A stretch of DNA of 64,000 nucleotides from Flavobacterium sp. (lineage in GTDB: Bacteria > Bacteroidota > Bacteroidia > Flavobacteriales > Flavobacteriaceae): contig JAPLEX010000015.1 of NCBI GenBank assembly GCA_026390995.1, positions 33,197 through 97,196 of the forward strand, in the 5' to 3' direction. The notes beneath the pieces were generated by a model. The model worked only from the letters and a program-made list of their open reading frames with translations. It was not told the DNA's origin and ran no database searches. Both the position numbers and the translations under genes were made by a program. Positions 50,756-61,745 of this stretch are shown piece after piece; positions within the stretch are counted from its first letter, which is position 1; each line of letters begins with the position of its first letter.

Positions 50756-50947
50756 ATGGAAATTCCTAAAATTGTTGGAGCTGGATTAGTAGTAATCGGT
50801 GCTGGTATTGGTATCGGAAGAATCGGTGGTTCTGCTATGGACGCGATTGCACGTCAACCAGAAGCTACTGGTAAAATTCAAACCGCTATGCTTATCGCAG
50901 CTGCGCTTATTGAAGGTATTGGATTTGCTGCTTTATTTGCAGTATAA
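50756..50947 (+). CDS. atpE: F0F1 ATP synthase subunit C
   Basis: GAGIGIGRIGGSAMDAIARQPEATGKIQTAMLIAAALIEGIGFAALF. Confidence 0.96.
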   Translation: MEIPKIVGAGLVVIGAGIGIGRIGGSAMDAIARQPEATGKIQTAMLIAAALIEGIGFAALFAV

Positions 50948-50956
50948 TACAAACAA

Positions 50957-50992
50957 ACAAAAAGCTGTAACGGTTGGTTGCAGCTTTTGTTT
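50957..50992 (+). terminator. intra-operon terminator/attenuator hairpin downstream of atpE
   Basis: AAAAGCTG-(N13)-CAGCTTTT followed by GTTTT. Confidence 0.6.
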
Positions 50993-51054
50993 TACTTAGA
51001 TTGAACACACCGAGTTTTTAAACTCACATTATATAGACAGTAAGAATAAAAAGT

Positions 51055-51555
51055 ATGGAAAAGTTAATAAATGATTTTTCGTTTGGTTTGTTTTTTTGGC
51101 AAACATTAATTTTTGTTGGATTGATTTTCTTGTTGAAAAAATTTGCGTGGAAACCCATTTTGGATGCGGTAAATGAGCGCGAAGAAGGCATCAAAAATGC
51201 TTTGGAATCAGCTGAAAACGCCAAAAAAGAAATGCAAAACTTGCAAGCCGACAACCAACGTATTTTGCAAGAAGCCCGTATGGAGCGTGATGCGATGTTG
51301 AAAGAAGCGCGTGAAATGAAAGAAAAAATGATCGCCGATTCTAAAACAGAAGCACAAGCACAAGGTTTGAAAATGATTGAGCAAGCCAAAGCAGCTATTG
51401 AAACCGAGAAAAATGCAGCTATGGCTGAATTGAAATCACAGGTTTCTACTTTGTCTTTAGCGATTGCCGAAAAATTATTACAAGACGAATTGGCCAACAA
51501 AGATTCCCAAGTAAAATTGGTAGAAAAAATGTTGGGTGATGCTAAACTAAACTAA
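51055..51555 (+). CDS. atpF: F0F1 ATP synthase subunit B
   Basis: FFWQTLIFVGLIFLLKKFAWKPILDAVNEREEGIKNAL. Confidence 0.95.
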   Translation: MEKLINDFSFGLFFWQTLIFVGLIFLLKKFAWKPILDAVNEREEGIKNALESAENAKKEMQNLQADNQRILQEARMERDAMLKEAREMKEKMIADSKTEAQAQGLKMIEQAKAAIETEKNAAMAELKSQVSTLSLAIAEKLLQDELANKDSQVKLVEKMLGDAKLN

Positions 51556-51557
51556 TT

Positions 51558-52091
51558 ATGGCCAGTACAAGAGCTGCGATTCGTTATGCCAAAGCAATTT
51601 TAGAAATTGCGCAAGCCAAAGGCGCTGCTGATGCAGTGAATGCCGACATGCTTGTGGTAGAAGAAACCCTAAGCAACAATGCCGAGCTGCGCACCTTTAT
51701 CGCAAACCCGACAACCAAAGTGGAGGTAAAAGAAAGTGTGTTGTTGGAAGTATTTGCCAATACCCATGCGGTAACCAAAAGCTTGTTTCACTTGTTGTTC
51801 GAAAACAAACGGTTTGAATTGCTTCACACCATTGCGGTAAGATACAATGAGTTGCATGCCATTTTTAACGGTGTTGAAACCGCAAAAGTTACGACGGCTA
51901 TTCCGATGGATGCGGCTTTAGAAGCCAAGGTGTTGCAAAAAATCGCCACTTTTTCAGACAAAAAAATTACCATAGAAAACACGGTAGATCCAGCCATTAT
52001 CGGCGGATTTATTTTACGTATAGGCGACAAGCAATACAACGCTTCCATTGCCAACAGATTGCAAGTATTAAAAAGAGAATTAAGTAACTAG
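51558..52091 (+). CDS. atpH: F0F1 ATP synthase subunit delta
   Basis: [46 protein letters not shown]. Confidence 0.95.
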   Translation: MASTRAAIRYAKAILEIAQAKGAADAVNADMLVVEETLSNNAELRTFIANPTTKVEVKESVLLEVFANTHAVTKSLFHLLFENKRFELLHTIAVRYNELHAIFNGVETAKVTTAIPMDAALEAKVLQKIATFSDKKITIENTVDPAIIGGFILRIGDKQYNASIANRLQVLKRELSN

Positions 52092-52105
52092 TTATTTATA
52101 TAATT

Positions 52106-53683
52106 ATGGCGGAAATTAAACCAGCTGAAATTTCAGCAATTTTAAAAAAACAAGTAGAGCGTTTTGAATCTGGAGCTTCTCTAGAAGAAGTAGGAACAGT
52201 ACTTCAAGTTGGGGATGGTATTGCCCGTGTATACGGACTATCGAATGCCCAATACGGCGAATTAGTTCAATTTGAAAACGGTCTAGAAGGAATCGTTTTG
52301 AACTTGGAAGAAGACAATGTTGGGGTAGTGCTTTTAGGACCATCAACCGGAATCAAAGAAGGATCTACTGCCAAAAGAACCCAACGCATTGCTTCCTTAA
52401 AAGTAGGGGAACAAATGGTAGGTCGTGTAGTAAACACCCTTGGTTTTCCTATTGACGGAAAAGGACCCATCGGCGGAGACTTATACGAAATGCCTTTGGA
52501 GCGCAAAGCACCAGGAGTAATTTTCCGTCAGCCCGTAACTGAGCCTTTGCAAACCGGAGTAAAAGCTGTTGACGCCATGATTCCTGTGGGACGTGGACAA
52601 CGGGAGCTGGTAATTGGTGACCGTCAAACCGGTAAATCTACCGTGTGTTTGGACACCATTTTGAATCAAAAAGAATTTTATGACGCGGGTCAACCCGTAT
52701 TTTGTATCTACGTTGCGATTGGACAAAAAGCGTCAACTGTAGCGGGAATAGCAAAAATGTTAGAAGAAAAAGGAGCGATGGCTTACACCATTATTGTAGC
52801 TGCCAACGCATCTGATCCAGCGCCAATGCAAGTATATGCTCCATTTGCTGGAGCAGCCATCGGAGAATACTTCAGAGATTCAGGCCGTCCTGCTTTGATC
52901 GTATACGATGATTTATCCAAACAAGCGGTGGCGTATCGTGAGGTTTCTCTATTGTTAAGAAGACCACCGGGTCGTGAAGCCTATCCTGGAGACGTATTTT
53001 ACTTGCACTCTCGTTTGTTAGAAAGAGCGTGTAAAGTAATTGCCAACGACGATATCGCCAAAAATATGAATGATTTGCCGGATTCATTGAAACCAATCGT
53101 AAAAGGAGGAGGTTCGTTAACGGCATTGCCAATTATTGAAACCCAAGCGGGTGACGTTTCGGCCTATATTCCAACCAACGTAATTTCGATTACAGACGGT
53201 CAGATTTTCTTGGATGGAGACTTGTTTAACTCGGGTGTTCGTCCCGCGATTAACGTAGGTATTTCGGTATCTCGTGTGGGTGGAAACGCGCAAATCAAAT
53301 CGATGAAAAAAGTAGCGGGTACCTTAAAATTAGACCAAGCGCAATTCCGTGAATTGGAAGCCTTTGCAAAGTTTGGTTCTGATTTGGATGCGGTAACCTT
53401 GAATGTAATTGAAAAAGGAAGACGCAACGTAGAAATCTTGAAACAAGGATTGAACGATCCGTATACGGTAGAAGATCAAGTAGCAATTATCTATGCCGGT
53501 TCTAAAAACTTGTTGCGCAACGTGCCTGTAAACAAAGTTAAAGAGTTCGAAAAAGACTTTTTGGCCTACCTAAACAGCAAAAACAGAGCGACATTAGACG
53601 CATTAAAAGCAGGAAAATTAGACGACAGCATTACCGGCGTAATCGAGGCTGCTGCTAAAGAAATTTCAGCAAAATATAATTAA
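52106..53683 (+). CDS. atpA: F0F1 ATP synthase subunit alpha
   Basis: [27 protein letters not shown]. Confidence 0.98.
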   Translation: MAEIKPAEISAILKKQVERFESGASLEEVGTVLQVGDGIARVYGLSNAQYGELVQFENGLEGIVLNLEEDNVGVVLLGPSTGIKEGSTAKRTQRIASLKVGEQMVGRVVNTLGFPIDGKGPIGGDLYEMPLERKAPGVIFRQPVTEPLQTGVKAVDAMIPVGRGQRELVIGDRQTGKSTVCLDTILNQKEFYDAGQPVFCIYVAIGQKASTVAGIAKMLEEKGAMAYTIIVAANASDPAPMQVYAPFAGAAIGEYFRDSGRPALIVYDDLSKQAVAYREVSLLLRRPPGREAYPGDVFYLHSRLLERACKVIANDDIAKNMNDLPDSLKPIVKGGGSLTALPIIETQAGDVSAYIPTNVISITDGQIFLDGDLFNSGVRPAINVGISVSRVGGNAQIKSMKKVAGTLKLDQAQFRELEAFAKFGSDLDAVTLNVIEKGRRNVEILKQGLNDPYTVEDQVAIIYAGSKNLLRNVPVNKVKEFEKDFLAYLNSKNRATLDALKAGKLDDSITGVIEAAAKEISAKYN

Positions 53684-53685
53684 GC

Positions 53686-53758
53686 TTGAAGTTTGAAGTG
53701 GGAAGTAGGGAAGTTAACGCCTTACTTCGAGCTTCGAGCTTCCAACTCCTAACTATAC
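53686..53758. repeat. imperfect inverted/periodic GAAGT-rich repeat in atpA-atpG gap
   Basis: GAAGTTTGAAGTGGGAAGTAGGGAAGTTAACGCCTTACTTCGAGCTTCGAGCTTCCAACTCC. Confidence 0.65.
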
Positions 53759-53762
53759 ACAA

Positions 53763-54623
53763 ATGGCAAATTTAAAGGAAATCCGTAACCGAATTACTTC
53801 CGTATCCTCGACGATGCAAATCACATCGGCGATGAAAATGGTTTCTGCCGCGAAGTTAAAAAAAGCACAAGACGCCATTACAGCGATGCGTCCGTATGCC
53901 GAGAAATTGACCGAGTTGTTGCAAAACTTGTCGGCCACCTTAGACGGAGATGCTGGTGGCGAGTACACCACGCAACGCGAAGTGAAAAAAGTATTGTTGG
54001 TGGCCGTTACCTCAAACCGGGGTTTGTGTGGCGCCTTTAATACTAACGTGGTCAAAGAAGTAAAAAGCAGAACCGATTTTTATGCCGGCAAACAAGTGGA
54101 TGTTTTTGCCATTGGTAAAAAAGGAAACGACGTGTTACGAAAAACACACACGGTAATTGACAACCAAAGCGCTGTTTTTGACACCCTTACTTTTGACAAT
54201 GTTTCTGTTATTGCGAATACCATTACCGAATTGTTTTTAACAGGTGGGTACGACAAAGTAGAGTTGATTTACAATCAGTTTAAAAACGCCGCTACCCAAA
54301 TTGTACAAACCGAGCAATTTTTGCCTTTGGCTGCTTTGGCTTCAGCAACAACTGCTTCGGCTGGAGATTATATATTTGAGCCTTCCAAAGAAGACATCGT
54401 GTTGACCTTGATTCCAAAATCATTAAAAACACAATTGTATAAAGGCATCCGCGATTCATTTGCTTCTGAACACGGCGCGCGTATGACAGCCATGCACAAA
54501 GCCACCGACAACGCAACCGAATTGAGAGACCAGTTAAAATTAACGTACAATAAAGCGCGTCAAGCGGCAATTACCAACGAGATTTTAGAGATTGTGGGTG
54601 GAGCCGAAGCCTTAAACGGATAA
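53763..54623 (+). CDS. atpG: F0F1 ATP synthase subunit gamma
   Basis: NLKEIRNRITSVSSTMQITSAMKMVSAAKLKKAQ. Confidence 0.97.
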   Translation: MANLKEIRNRITSVSSTMQITSAMKMVSAAKLKKAQDAITAMRPYAEKLTELLQNLSATLDGDAGGEYTTQREVKKVLLVAVTSNRGLCGAFNTNVVKEVKSRTDFYAGKQVDVFAIGKKGNDVLRKTHTVIDNQSAVFDTLTFDNVSVIANTITELFLTGGYDKVELIYNQFKNAATQIVQTEQFLPLAALASATTASAGDYIFEPSKEDIVLTLIPKSLKTQLYKGIRDSFASEHGARMTAMHKATDNATELRDQLKLTYNKARQAAITNEILEIVGGAEALNG

Positions 54624-54643
54624 TTTTACGCGAAATAACAACG

Positions 54644-54672
54644 AAAAGCCAACAACAATTGTTGGCTTTTTT
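54644..54672 (+). terminator. rho-independent terminator of the atp operon
   Basis: AAAGCCAACAA-CAA-TTGTTGGCTTT followed by T run. Confidence 0.9.
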
Positions 54673-54744
54673 TATTTACAGTACGCCCCGTTTTGTTTCT
54701 ATAAATCCCTATTTTTGTTTCACTTCAACCAACACCAGAAACCT

Positions 54745-56220
54745 TTGGGCTTATACAAAAAACTGTTTAAAACTACCGCCATATATGGACTTGCCACGGT
54801 GATTCCGCGCATGTTTAGTTTTTTGTTGGTGCCTATTTATACTCAACTTCTTCCCAGAGAAGAATACGGACAAGTCACGATTATTTTTTCGTGGATGATT
54901 TTCTTTAATGTGATCTTAGCCTACGGCATGGAAACTTCCTTTTTTCGGTTTTACAACAAAGAAGCCAACAAAGACAAAGTGATTGAAACCAGCACGGTTT
55001 CTATTTTTGCCAGTTCACTATTCTTTTTAGCGCTTGCCTTGTTATTTCGAAACACCTTGGCTGCCGCTTCGGGAATCGACGTGCAGTACATTACCTACAC
55101 CATTTGGATTTTGGTTCTAGACGCCTTTGTGATTGTGCCTTTTTCTAAGTTGCGGGCCCACCAAAAACCAGGACTTTATGCGTTGCTCAAAGTAGGGAAT
55201 GTAGTGGTCAACTTATCGTTAAATCTCTTCTTTTTATTGGTGCTTCCCAAAATGGCCTTGGCAGATCCTTCAGGTTTTTGGGGCAGTATTTTTCAAGAAA
55301 ATTTTCAAATCGGGTATATATTTATCTCCAATATCTTGGCGAGTTTGGTTACTTTTTTGGCCTTGTCCTCCAATTACTTTCACCTTAAATGGGAATTTGA
55401 TTGGGATTTATGGAAGCGAATGTTACGCTACGGATTGCCCATATTGGTAGCCGGGATTGCCTTTGCCATTAACGAACAATTTGACAAAATTTTACTAGGA
55501 AAATTACTTCCTGCCGAGGTAGCCCATGCCCAGGTGGGAGTTTATGCGGCTTGCTATAAACTGGGCTTGTTTATGGTCTTGTACCGCACGGCCTATACCT
55601 TGGGTATTGAACCTTTTTTCTTTAGCCATGCCGACGATGCTAAAGCTCCCGAAACCTATGCTGCCGTAACCAAGTACTTTGTGATATTTGGCTCCTTAAT
55701 TCAATTGGTAGTTTTGGTTTTTGCCGATTTATTCAAGGAGCTCATGATACGAGACACGTCCTATTGGGAAGCGATGAAAGTAGTTCCGTTGATTATCTTG
55801 GCTAATTTCTTTCTGGGGATTTACACCAATTTATCTATTTGGTATAAATTGATTGACAAAACCCACATCGGCGCATTGATATCCCTACTCGGCGCAGCGC
55901 TTACCTTGGCACTCAATTTTATATTAATTCCTTCCTATGGGTATTACGGCTCGGCAATAGCCACTATAGTTGCCTATGGAAGCATGATGATTATCTCCTA
56001 CCTGTTGGGAAATCGCTTTTATCCGATACCGTATGACAAAATAAAAATTGGCAGTTACCTGGGCAGTTCTATTCTTTTCTCGGCCTTGTCCTTTTATTTT
56101 TTCAGAGAAAATTATGTGGTTGGACTAGGTTTAATTGGCGCATACATGGCCATAATTTATTTCTTTGAAAAAGAAACCTTGCTTCAATTATTGCGCAAAT
56201 CCAATTCAAAACAGCAGTAA
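54745..56220 (+). CDS. polysaccharide biosynthesis/lipid-linked flippase (MATE-like)
   Basis: [42 protein letters not shown]; upstream TTG in the raw ORF lies within a TATTTTTG promoter element (54710-54717). Confidence 0.85.
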   Translation: MGLYKKLFKTTAIYGLATVIPRMFSFLLVPIYTQLLPREEYGQVTIIFSWMIFFNVILAYGMETSFFRFYNKEANKDKVIETSTVSIFASSLFFLALALLFRNTLAAASGIDVQYITYTIWILVLDAFVIVPFSKLRAHQKPGLYALLKVGNVVVNLSLNLFFLLVLPKMALADPSGFWGSIFQENFQIGYIFISNILASLVTFLALSSNYFHLKWEFDWDLWKRMLRYGLPILVAGIAFAINEQFDKILLGKLLPAEVAHAQVGVYAACYKLGLFMVLYRTAYTLGIEPFFFSHADDAKAPETYAAVTKYFVIFGSLIQLVVLVFADLFKELMIRDTSYWEAMKVVPLIILANFFLGIYTNLSIWYKLIDKTHIGALISLLGAALTLALNFILIPSYGYYGSAIATIVAYGSMMIISYLLGNRFYPIPYDKIKIGSYLGSSILFSALSFYFFRENYVVGLGLIGAYMAIIYFFEKETLLQLLRKSNSKQQ

Positions 56221-56234
56221 AATCGATTATACTC

Positions 56235-56669
56235 ATGCAAATTAATATCATCAACGCTTCTTCTAATCCCCTGCCCAGCTATGAAACTTTGGCCTCGGCG
56301 GGCATGGACTTGCGCGCATCGATTCAAGAACCTATTAGTTTAAAACCACTAGAACGCGCCTTGGTGAAAACCGGCTTATTTATTGAGCTTCCTCTTGGCT
56401 ATGAAGCTCAGGTTCGCCCACGAAGCGGATTGGCTCTCAAAAAAGGCATTACCGTATTGAATAGCCCCGGCACAGTGGACGCCGATTACCGGGGAGAAAT
56501 TGGGGTAATTTTAGTAAATCTTTCGTCCGAAACTTTTGTAATCGAAAATGGTGAGCGCATCGCGCAGTTGGTGATCGCAAAACACGAACGTGCCGAATGG
56601 AACGAAGTCGACGCACTTTCTGAAACCGCGAGAGGAGCAGGCGGATTTGGCAGCACGGGACTAAAATAG
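56235..56669 (+). CDS. dut: dUTP diphosphatase
   Basis: [55 protein letters not shown]. Confidence 0.97.
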   Translation: MQINIINASSNPLPSYETLASAGMDLRASIQEPISLKPLERALVKTGLFIELPLGYEAQVRPRSGLALKKGITVLNSPGTVDADYRGEIGVILVNLSSETFVIENGERIAQLVIAKHERAEWNEVDALSETARGAGGFGSTGLK

Positions 56670-56742
56670 CCTCACAATTAAAAGCAAATAACTAGTCAAA
56701 TACGGCAAAGTTTGCGAACTTTGCGCACTAAAATCTACTCTG

Positions 56743-57753
56743 ATGAAAATAATTGTTCCTATGGCTGGACGCGGATCCAGATTGCGCCCCCACACGCTCA
56801 CGGTTCCTAAACCATTAATCCCAATAGCAGGCAAACCTATTGTACACCGATTGGTTGAAGATATTGCCGGCGTGATTAACCAAGATATCGAAGAAATCGC
56901 ATTTATTATCCATAAAGATTTTGGCACCCAAGTAGAAAAAGAATTGGTAGCCATCGCCGAGAAATTAGGTTCAAAAGGCAGCATCTATTACCAGAACGAA
57001 GCCCTAGGAACCGCACACGCGATTATGTGCGCCAAAGAATCCATGAGTGGACCTTTAGTGGTAGCCTATGCTGATACTTTGTTTCGTGCCGATTTTAGCT
57101 TAGACACCTCGGCAGATAGTGTAATTTGGGTGAAACAAGTAGAAGACCCCAGCGCCTTTGGTGTTGTGCAACTCAATGGGCAAAACCAAATTGTTGATTT
57201 TGTAGAAAAACCTAAAGATTTCATTTCTGACTTAGCGATTATTGGCATCTATTATTTTAAATCGGGCGAGACCTTGCGTGCAGAATTACAGTATTTGTTA
57301 GACAATAACGTGGTGAAAGGCGGCGAATACCAACTCACCGATGCTCTTGAAAACATGAAAGTGAAAGGCCTCAAATTTGTGCCCGGAAAAGTAGACGAAT
57401 GGATGGATTGTGGGAACAAACCCGTAACTGTAGAAACCAATTCCCGCATGTTGCAGTTTTTGCACCAAGACGGCGTGCAGTTGGTTGCCGATTCGGTCTT
57501 GTTGCAAAATTCAACAATTATAGCGCCCTGTTTTATTGGCGAAGATGTACAAATCATAAACAGTACCGTAGGACCAAACGTGTCTTTGGGCAAAGGCTGC
57601 CATGTAAGTAACAGTTCAATGGCAAACAGTTTGGTGCAGAACCACAGCCACATTAAAAACGCCAAATTAAACGAGTCCATGATAGGGAGTCACGCGATAT
57701 TTAATGGGGAGTTCACCAGCATTAGCATCGGCGATTATTCGGTGTTGGAATAA
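56743..57753 (+). CDS. sugar-phosphate nucleotidyltransferase
   Basis: MKIIVPMAGRGSRLRPHTLTVPKPLIPIAGKPIVHRLVEDI; C-terminal left-handed beta-helix-like repeats. Confidence 0.92.
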   Translation: MKIIVPMAGRGSRLRPHTLTVPKPLIPIAGKPIVHRLVEDIAGVINQDIEEIAFIIHKDFGTQVEKELVAIAEKLGSKGSIYYQNEALGTAHAIMCAKESMSGPLVVAYADTLFRADFSLDTSADSVIWVKQVEDPSAFGVVQLNGQNQIVDFVEKPKDFISDLAIIGIYYFKSGETLRAELQYLLDNNVVKGGEYQLTDALENMKVKGLKFVPGKVDEWMDCGNKPVTVETNSRMLQFLHQDGVQLVADSVLLQNSTIIAPCFIGEDVQIINSTVGPNVSLGKGCHVSNSSMANSLVQNHSHIKNAKLNESMIGSHAIFNGEFTSISIGDYSVLE

Positions 57754-57776
57754 CAAATAAACTGCCTGGGGCAAAA

Positions 57777-59138
57777 GTGGTTATGGCTGTACTACATAGA
57801 ATTCTGGTTTTTGGTTGCATATGGCTAGGGATGGCCCAGTCGCTCTATGCCCAAACCGAACCGGCTGATGTAGCCTCTGCTTCCGATCAATTTCAAGATG
57901 CCTTCTACGAATCCCTGACGCAAAAAGGAATCGAGAATTACGACAAGGCCGTTTTGTCTTTAGAAAAATGCCAAGTTTTGGAACCCAATAACGCAGTGGT
58001 TTATTTTGAATTAGGCAAAAATTATTTGGCGCAAAAAGATTACAACAAAGCCTATGAATCTTTTGAAAAGGCCACTCAAATTGACCCCACAAACAAGTGG
58101 TTTTGGGTGGGATTATACGATGTGTTGTATGAAACCAAAGCCTATGAGGAAGCCATTTCCATTGTAAAACAACTCATCGAATTTAACAAAGACTACAAAG
58201 AAGATCTCGTTTCATTGTACATGAATACACAGCAGTATGAGGAAGCCTTAACCTTGATAAATGAGCTCAACAATACCGAAGGAAAGACAGAATTGCGCGA
58301 AAAATACAAAGTTCAAATCCTAAGCCAAGGCAAATTTCAATCGTCAGAAATGGATCGATTATGGGCCGAAATAAAAAAGAATCCCCAAGAAGAAGCCAAT
58401 TATATTGCATTGATTTTTTTGTATTCGGACCAAAACCAAGACGACAAATCGCTTGAAGTAGCCAAAAAATTAGAGTTAGCCATTCCCACTTCTGATTGGG
58501 CGCAGGTGAGTTTATTTAAATACCATTTGTTGGCCAACGAAGGCGATAAAGCGGCAAAAACATTGCTATTTGTATTAGAAAGCCCTAAAGTAGAGTCCAA
58601 AATAAAGCACCGCATGCTCAACGAGTTTTTGTTGTTCATCCAAGACAAACCACAATTTGACACCCAATTCAACCAAGCGGTAGGCTTCCTAATTCAAGAC
58701 CCAACCGTAGCGGTAAACAAAGAGGTAGGGAAGTTCTATCAGCGCAAAAACAACAGCGCAAAAGCCATTTATTTTTACAACAAACAACAATTACTCACCC
58801 CCGATGATACCGAATGTTTGCAATTATTGGCGGGCTTGTATACCGAAACGGCGCAATTTGACGTTTTAGCCTTGCATGCCACGCAGGCCGTCGAACGATT
58901 TCCGTTGCAGCCGCAGTGGTATTATTATGCAGGCTTAGCAAATAATCAAGTAAAAAAAGCGGAAGAAGCAATACTGCAACTCGAAGCCGGTTTGGAGTTT
59001 GTGGTAGATGATCCCGCCTTGGAAATAAATTTTTATATCCAACTGGGGGAGGCTTTTTATACATTGGGCAACGAAGCCAAAAAAGAATATTATTTTACAA
59101 AAGCTGAATTGCTTGTTCGGCAAGCACAAAAAAAATGA
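57777..59138 (+). CDS. tetratricopeptide repeat protein, secreted
   Basis: Signal peptide; VYFELGKNYLAQKDYNKAYESFEKATQIDP. Confidence 0.88.
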   Translation: MVMAVLHRILVFGCIWLGMAQSLYAQTEPADVASASDQFQDAFYESLTQKGIENYDKAVLSLEKCQVLEPNNAVVYFELGKNYLAQKDYNKAYESFEKATQIDPTNKWFWVGLYDVLYETKAYEEAISIVKQLIEFNKDYKEDLVSLYMNTQQYEEALTLINELNNTEGKTELREKYKVQILSQGKFQSSEMDRLWAEIKKNPQEEANYIALIFLYSDQNQDDKSLEVAKKLELAIPTSDWAQVSLFKYHLLANEGDKAAKTLLFVLESPKVESKIKHRMLNEFLLFIQDKPQFDTQFNQAVGFLIQDPTVAVNKEVGKFYQRKNNSAKAIYFYNKQQLLTPDDTECLQLLAGLYTETAQFDVLALHATQAVERFPLQPQWYYYAGLANNQVKKAEEAILQLEAGLEFVVDDPALEINFYIQLGEAFYTLGNEAKKEYYFTKAELLVRQAQKK

Positions 59139-59914
59139 AATACCTATTGTTAGTTCTTGCGGTGCTCACCGTGTCCTGTAAATCAAAATTGCCCAAAGCC
59201 GAAAAAAAGGCCATGGCCCAATTGGAATTGCCCGTTGCCGATACTACCCGAGTGAAAGGAAATTATTTTGAGCAGCAGCTTGATTTTACCACGGCCTACA
59301 TCAAATGCAATGCGCATTATGAAACCGATAAACAAGCCCAAAATGTGACCGCCGAAATAAAGATCAAAAAAGACGAAAAAATTATCATTAGCATCCGGTT
59401 TTTAGGAATTACCATGGCTAAAGCCTTGATTACACCTACCCAAGTTCAGTATTATGAAAAATTAAACAGCAGTTATTTTGACGGAAATTTTGAAACCATC
59501 AGTCAATTTGCGGGCACCGATTTAAATTTTCAAAAACTACAAAATGTATTAATCGGCCAAGCTATTGAAGCTTTTCCTTCTAATGAATGCAAAGCAACTC
59601 CCCAAGACAATTTGATTCGGGTAGAGAAAGACAAAGGAGACGCCGCCTTTATTACTTATTTCTTTGACGCCTTAAATTGGCGTTTGCAAAAACAAGTCAT
59701 TCAACAACAGGTTCAAGAGCGCTTATTGACGGTAAGTTATCCGAAGTTTGCATCCTACAATAATTTAATTTTACCGGCTTCGATTGTGGTGAATGCCATT
59801 CAAAAGCAAGCCAAAATGAACCTCAATATCGAATATACCGACATCACGGTAAACGAAGAGCTCACGTTTCCATATGCCGTTCCAGCAGGGTACAAACGAC
59901 TAGTTATAAATTAG
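59135..59914 (+). CDS. DUF4292 lipoprotein
   Basis: Lipobox VLTVSCKS; located between TPR and EnvC/M23 genes as in other flavobacteria. Confidence 0.75.
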   Translation: MKYLLLVLAVLTVSCKSKLPKAEKKAMAQLELPVADTTRVKGNYFEQQLDFTTAYIKCNAHYETDKQAQNVTAEIKIKKDEKIIISIRFLGITMAKALITPTQVQYYEKLNSSYFDGNFETISQFAGTDLNFQKLQNVLIGQAIEAFPSNECKATPQDNLIRVEKDKGDAAFITYFFDALNWRLQKQVIQQQVQERLLTVSYPKFASYNNLILPASIVVNAIQKQAKMNLNIEYTDITVNEELTFPYAVPAGYKRLVIN

Positions 59915-59934
59915 CATTGACAAAATAAATTACC

Positions 59935-61194
59935 ATGGGTAAAGCAATCACCGTCCTTTTGTTATTATTCGCTTCGACTTTGGTTTGGAGTCAAGAAAAT
60001 CAGCAAGAAAAATTAGAACAGCGCAAAGCCGAAATTTTACGTGAAATACGAGAAAAAGAGGCGCAATTGCAGAACGTGAAATCCAAAGAGGTTTCCGTGA
60101 AAAAGCAGTTGGAAATTCAATCTGAAAAAATTAAACTGAAAGAAAAACTCATCAACACTACCGAGAAACAAACCAAACTGCTGAGCAACGACATGTACTT
60201 AAATCAATTGACTATCAATAGATTAAAAAGAGAATTGACGGTTCTTAAAGACGATTATGCCCAGATGATTGTGAAATCTTACAAAAGCCGTTCCGAGCAA
60301 AGCCGCGCCATGTTTTTGTTGTCGTCCGAAAACTTTTTGCAAGCCTATAAGCGCGCGCAATACATGAAACAATATGCCAGCTACCGCAAAAATCAAGGAT
60401 TGGAAATTCAAAGTAAATCGGAAGATTTGTTTGTACACAACGAAACCCTGGAAGTTCAAAAAACAGCCAAACAAAAGCTCATTGAAGAAAACGAAAAGGA
60501 GCGCTTGGTTTTAGAAAAAGAAAAACAATTGCAGCAAGAGTTGGCCAAAGCCATCAAAAAAGATAAGAAACAATTGCTAGCCGACATCAAAAAGAAGCAA
60601 CAGGAAACCAAAAATATTGACAATCAGATAGCCAAATTATTGCGCGCAGCAATTGCGGCAGCCAATAAAAAAACGGCAACAGCGGTAGTTAAATCAAATC
60701 CTAAAACCAGTGCCGAATCAACAAAAGCTACCGAGACTTCGGCTAAAATTGTGTTGACCACCGAAGGAAAAATTGAAGCCAATAATTTTAAAGCCAACAA
60801 AGGAAAACTCCCATGGCCAGTAGAAAAAGGCTTTGTTTCGTTGCCCTACGGCGACCAACCTCATCCCATAGTAAAATCATTGATTGTGCATAATAGCGGC
60901 GTTGAAATTACCACTGACCAAGGGGCAAGTGCGCGCGCAGTATTTGCAGGCGAAGTAATAAGCGTGATGGTCTTGTCGCCGGTAAATAAAGCGGTAATGA
61001 TACAACACGGAGATTATTTTACGGTATACCAAAACCTAAGTAGCGTATCGGTGAGTAAAGGCGACAAAGTTTCTATTAAGCAAGCAATAGGCCGCATTAG
61101 AACCAATGGCGATACGGGCAAAACGGTATTAAAATTCACCATTTCTCAAAACACGGTGTACAACAATCCCGCTACGTGGTTATTTAATATGTAA
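59935..61194 (+). CDS. murein hydrolase activator EnvC-like, M23 domain
   Basis: Signal peptide, long coiled coil, C-terminal degenerate LytM domain. Confidence 0.9.
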   Translation: MGKAITVLLLLFASTLVWSQENQQEKLEQRKAEILREIREKEAQLQNVKSKEVSVKKQLEIQSEKIKLKEKLINTTEKQTKLLSNDMYLNQLTINRLKRELTVLKDDYAQMIVKSYKSRSEQSRAMFLLSSENFLQAYKRAQYMKQYASYRKNQGLEIQSKSEDLFVHNETLEVQKTAKQKLIEENEKERLVLEKEKQLQQELAKAIKKDKKQLLADIKKKQQETKNIDNQIAKLLRAAIAAANKKTATAVVKSNPKTSAESTKATETSAKIVLTTEGKIEANNFKANKGKLPWPVEKGFVSLPYGDQPHPIVKSLIVHNSGVEITTDQGASARAVFAGEVISVMVLSPVNKAVMIQHGDYFTVYQNLSSVSVSKGDKVSIKQAIGRIRTNGDTGKTVLKFTISQNTVYNNPATWLFNM

Positions 61195-61704
61195 TTAGAC
61201 AAACAAGGCTTTAAGTTCGGTAGCGTCATGCGGACTCATTTTTCCCGCCAACACCAAACTCAATTGCTTGCGACGCAAGGCTGCATCAAAACGCTGATGT
61301 TCTAACTCCGTTTCAGGCACAACGGGTGGAACTTCTACCGGTCTCCCGGTATCATCAACCGCTACAAATGTATAAATGGCTTCGTTGGCTTTATTTCGGT
61401 TACCTGTTTCGCGATCTTCAACCCAAACATCGATGTATATTTCCATAGAGCTTTTAAAGCTTCTGGATATTTTTGCTTCTACGGTAACCACACTTCCCAA
61501 AGGAATGGCTCGGTTAAAGGCCACGTGATTTACTGATGCTGTTACCGCAACTCGACGCGAATGTCTTCGTGCCGCAATACTGGCTGCACGGTCCATGCGG
61601 GCTAGTAATTCACCGCCAAATAAATTGTTCAACGGATTGGTTTCGCTGGGAAGCACTAAGTCGGTAAGTACGGTTAGGGATTCGGAAGGAGTTTTGGGCT
61701 GCAT
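61195..61704 (-). CDS. acyl-CoA thioesterase (hotdog fold)
   Basis: NNLFGGELLARMDRAASIAARRHSRRVAVTASVNHVAF. Confidence 0.92.
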   Translation of the reverse strand: MQPKTPSESLTVLTDLVLPSETNPLNNLFGGELLARMDRAASIAARRHSRRVAVTASVNHVAFNRAIPLGSVVTVEAKISRSFKSSMEIYIDVWVEDRETGNRNKANEAIYTFVAVDDTGRPVEVPPVVPETELEHQRFDAALRRKQLSLVLAGKMSPHDATELKALFV

Positions 61705-61714
61705 AGTTAGGGGA

Positions 61715-61739
61715 TAAAAAAATCCCGCCTGTGCGGGAT
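61715..61739 (-). terminator. rho-independent terminator of SPOR gene
   Basis: ATCCCGC-ACAG-GCGGGAT then T7 on the minus strand. Confidence 0.85.
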
Positions 61740-61745
61740 AAGTGA

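Noticed and set aside
48425-54623. Absence of atpD and atpC from the ATP synthase operon as a novelty
   Set aside because: Separate atpDC location is typical for Bacteroidota
54715-54744. Upstream start (MFHFNQHQKP) of the flippase ORF
   Set aside because: The TTG lies inside a TATTTTTG promoter element; a start at 54745 or later is more likely
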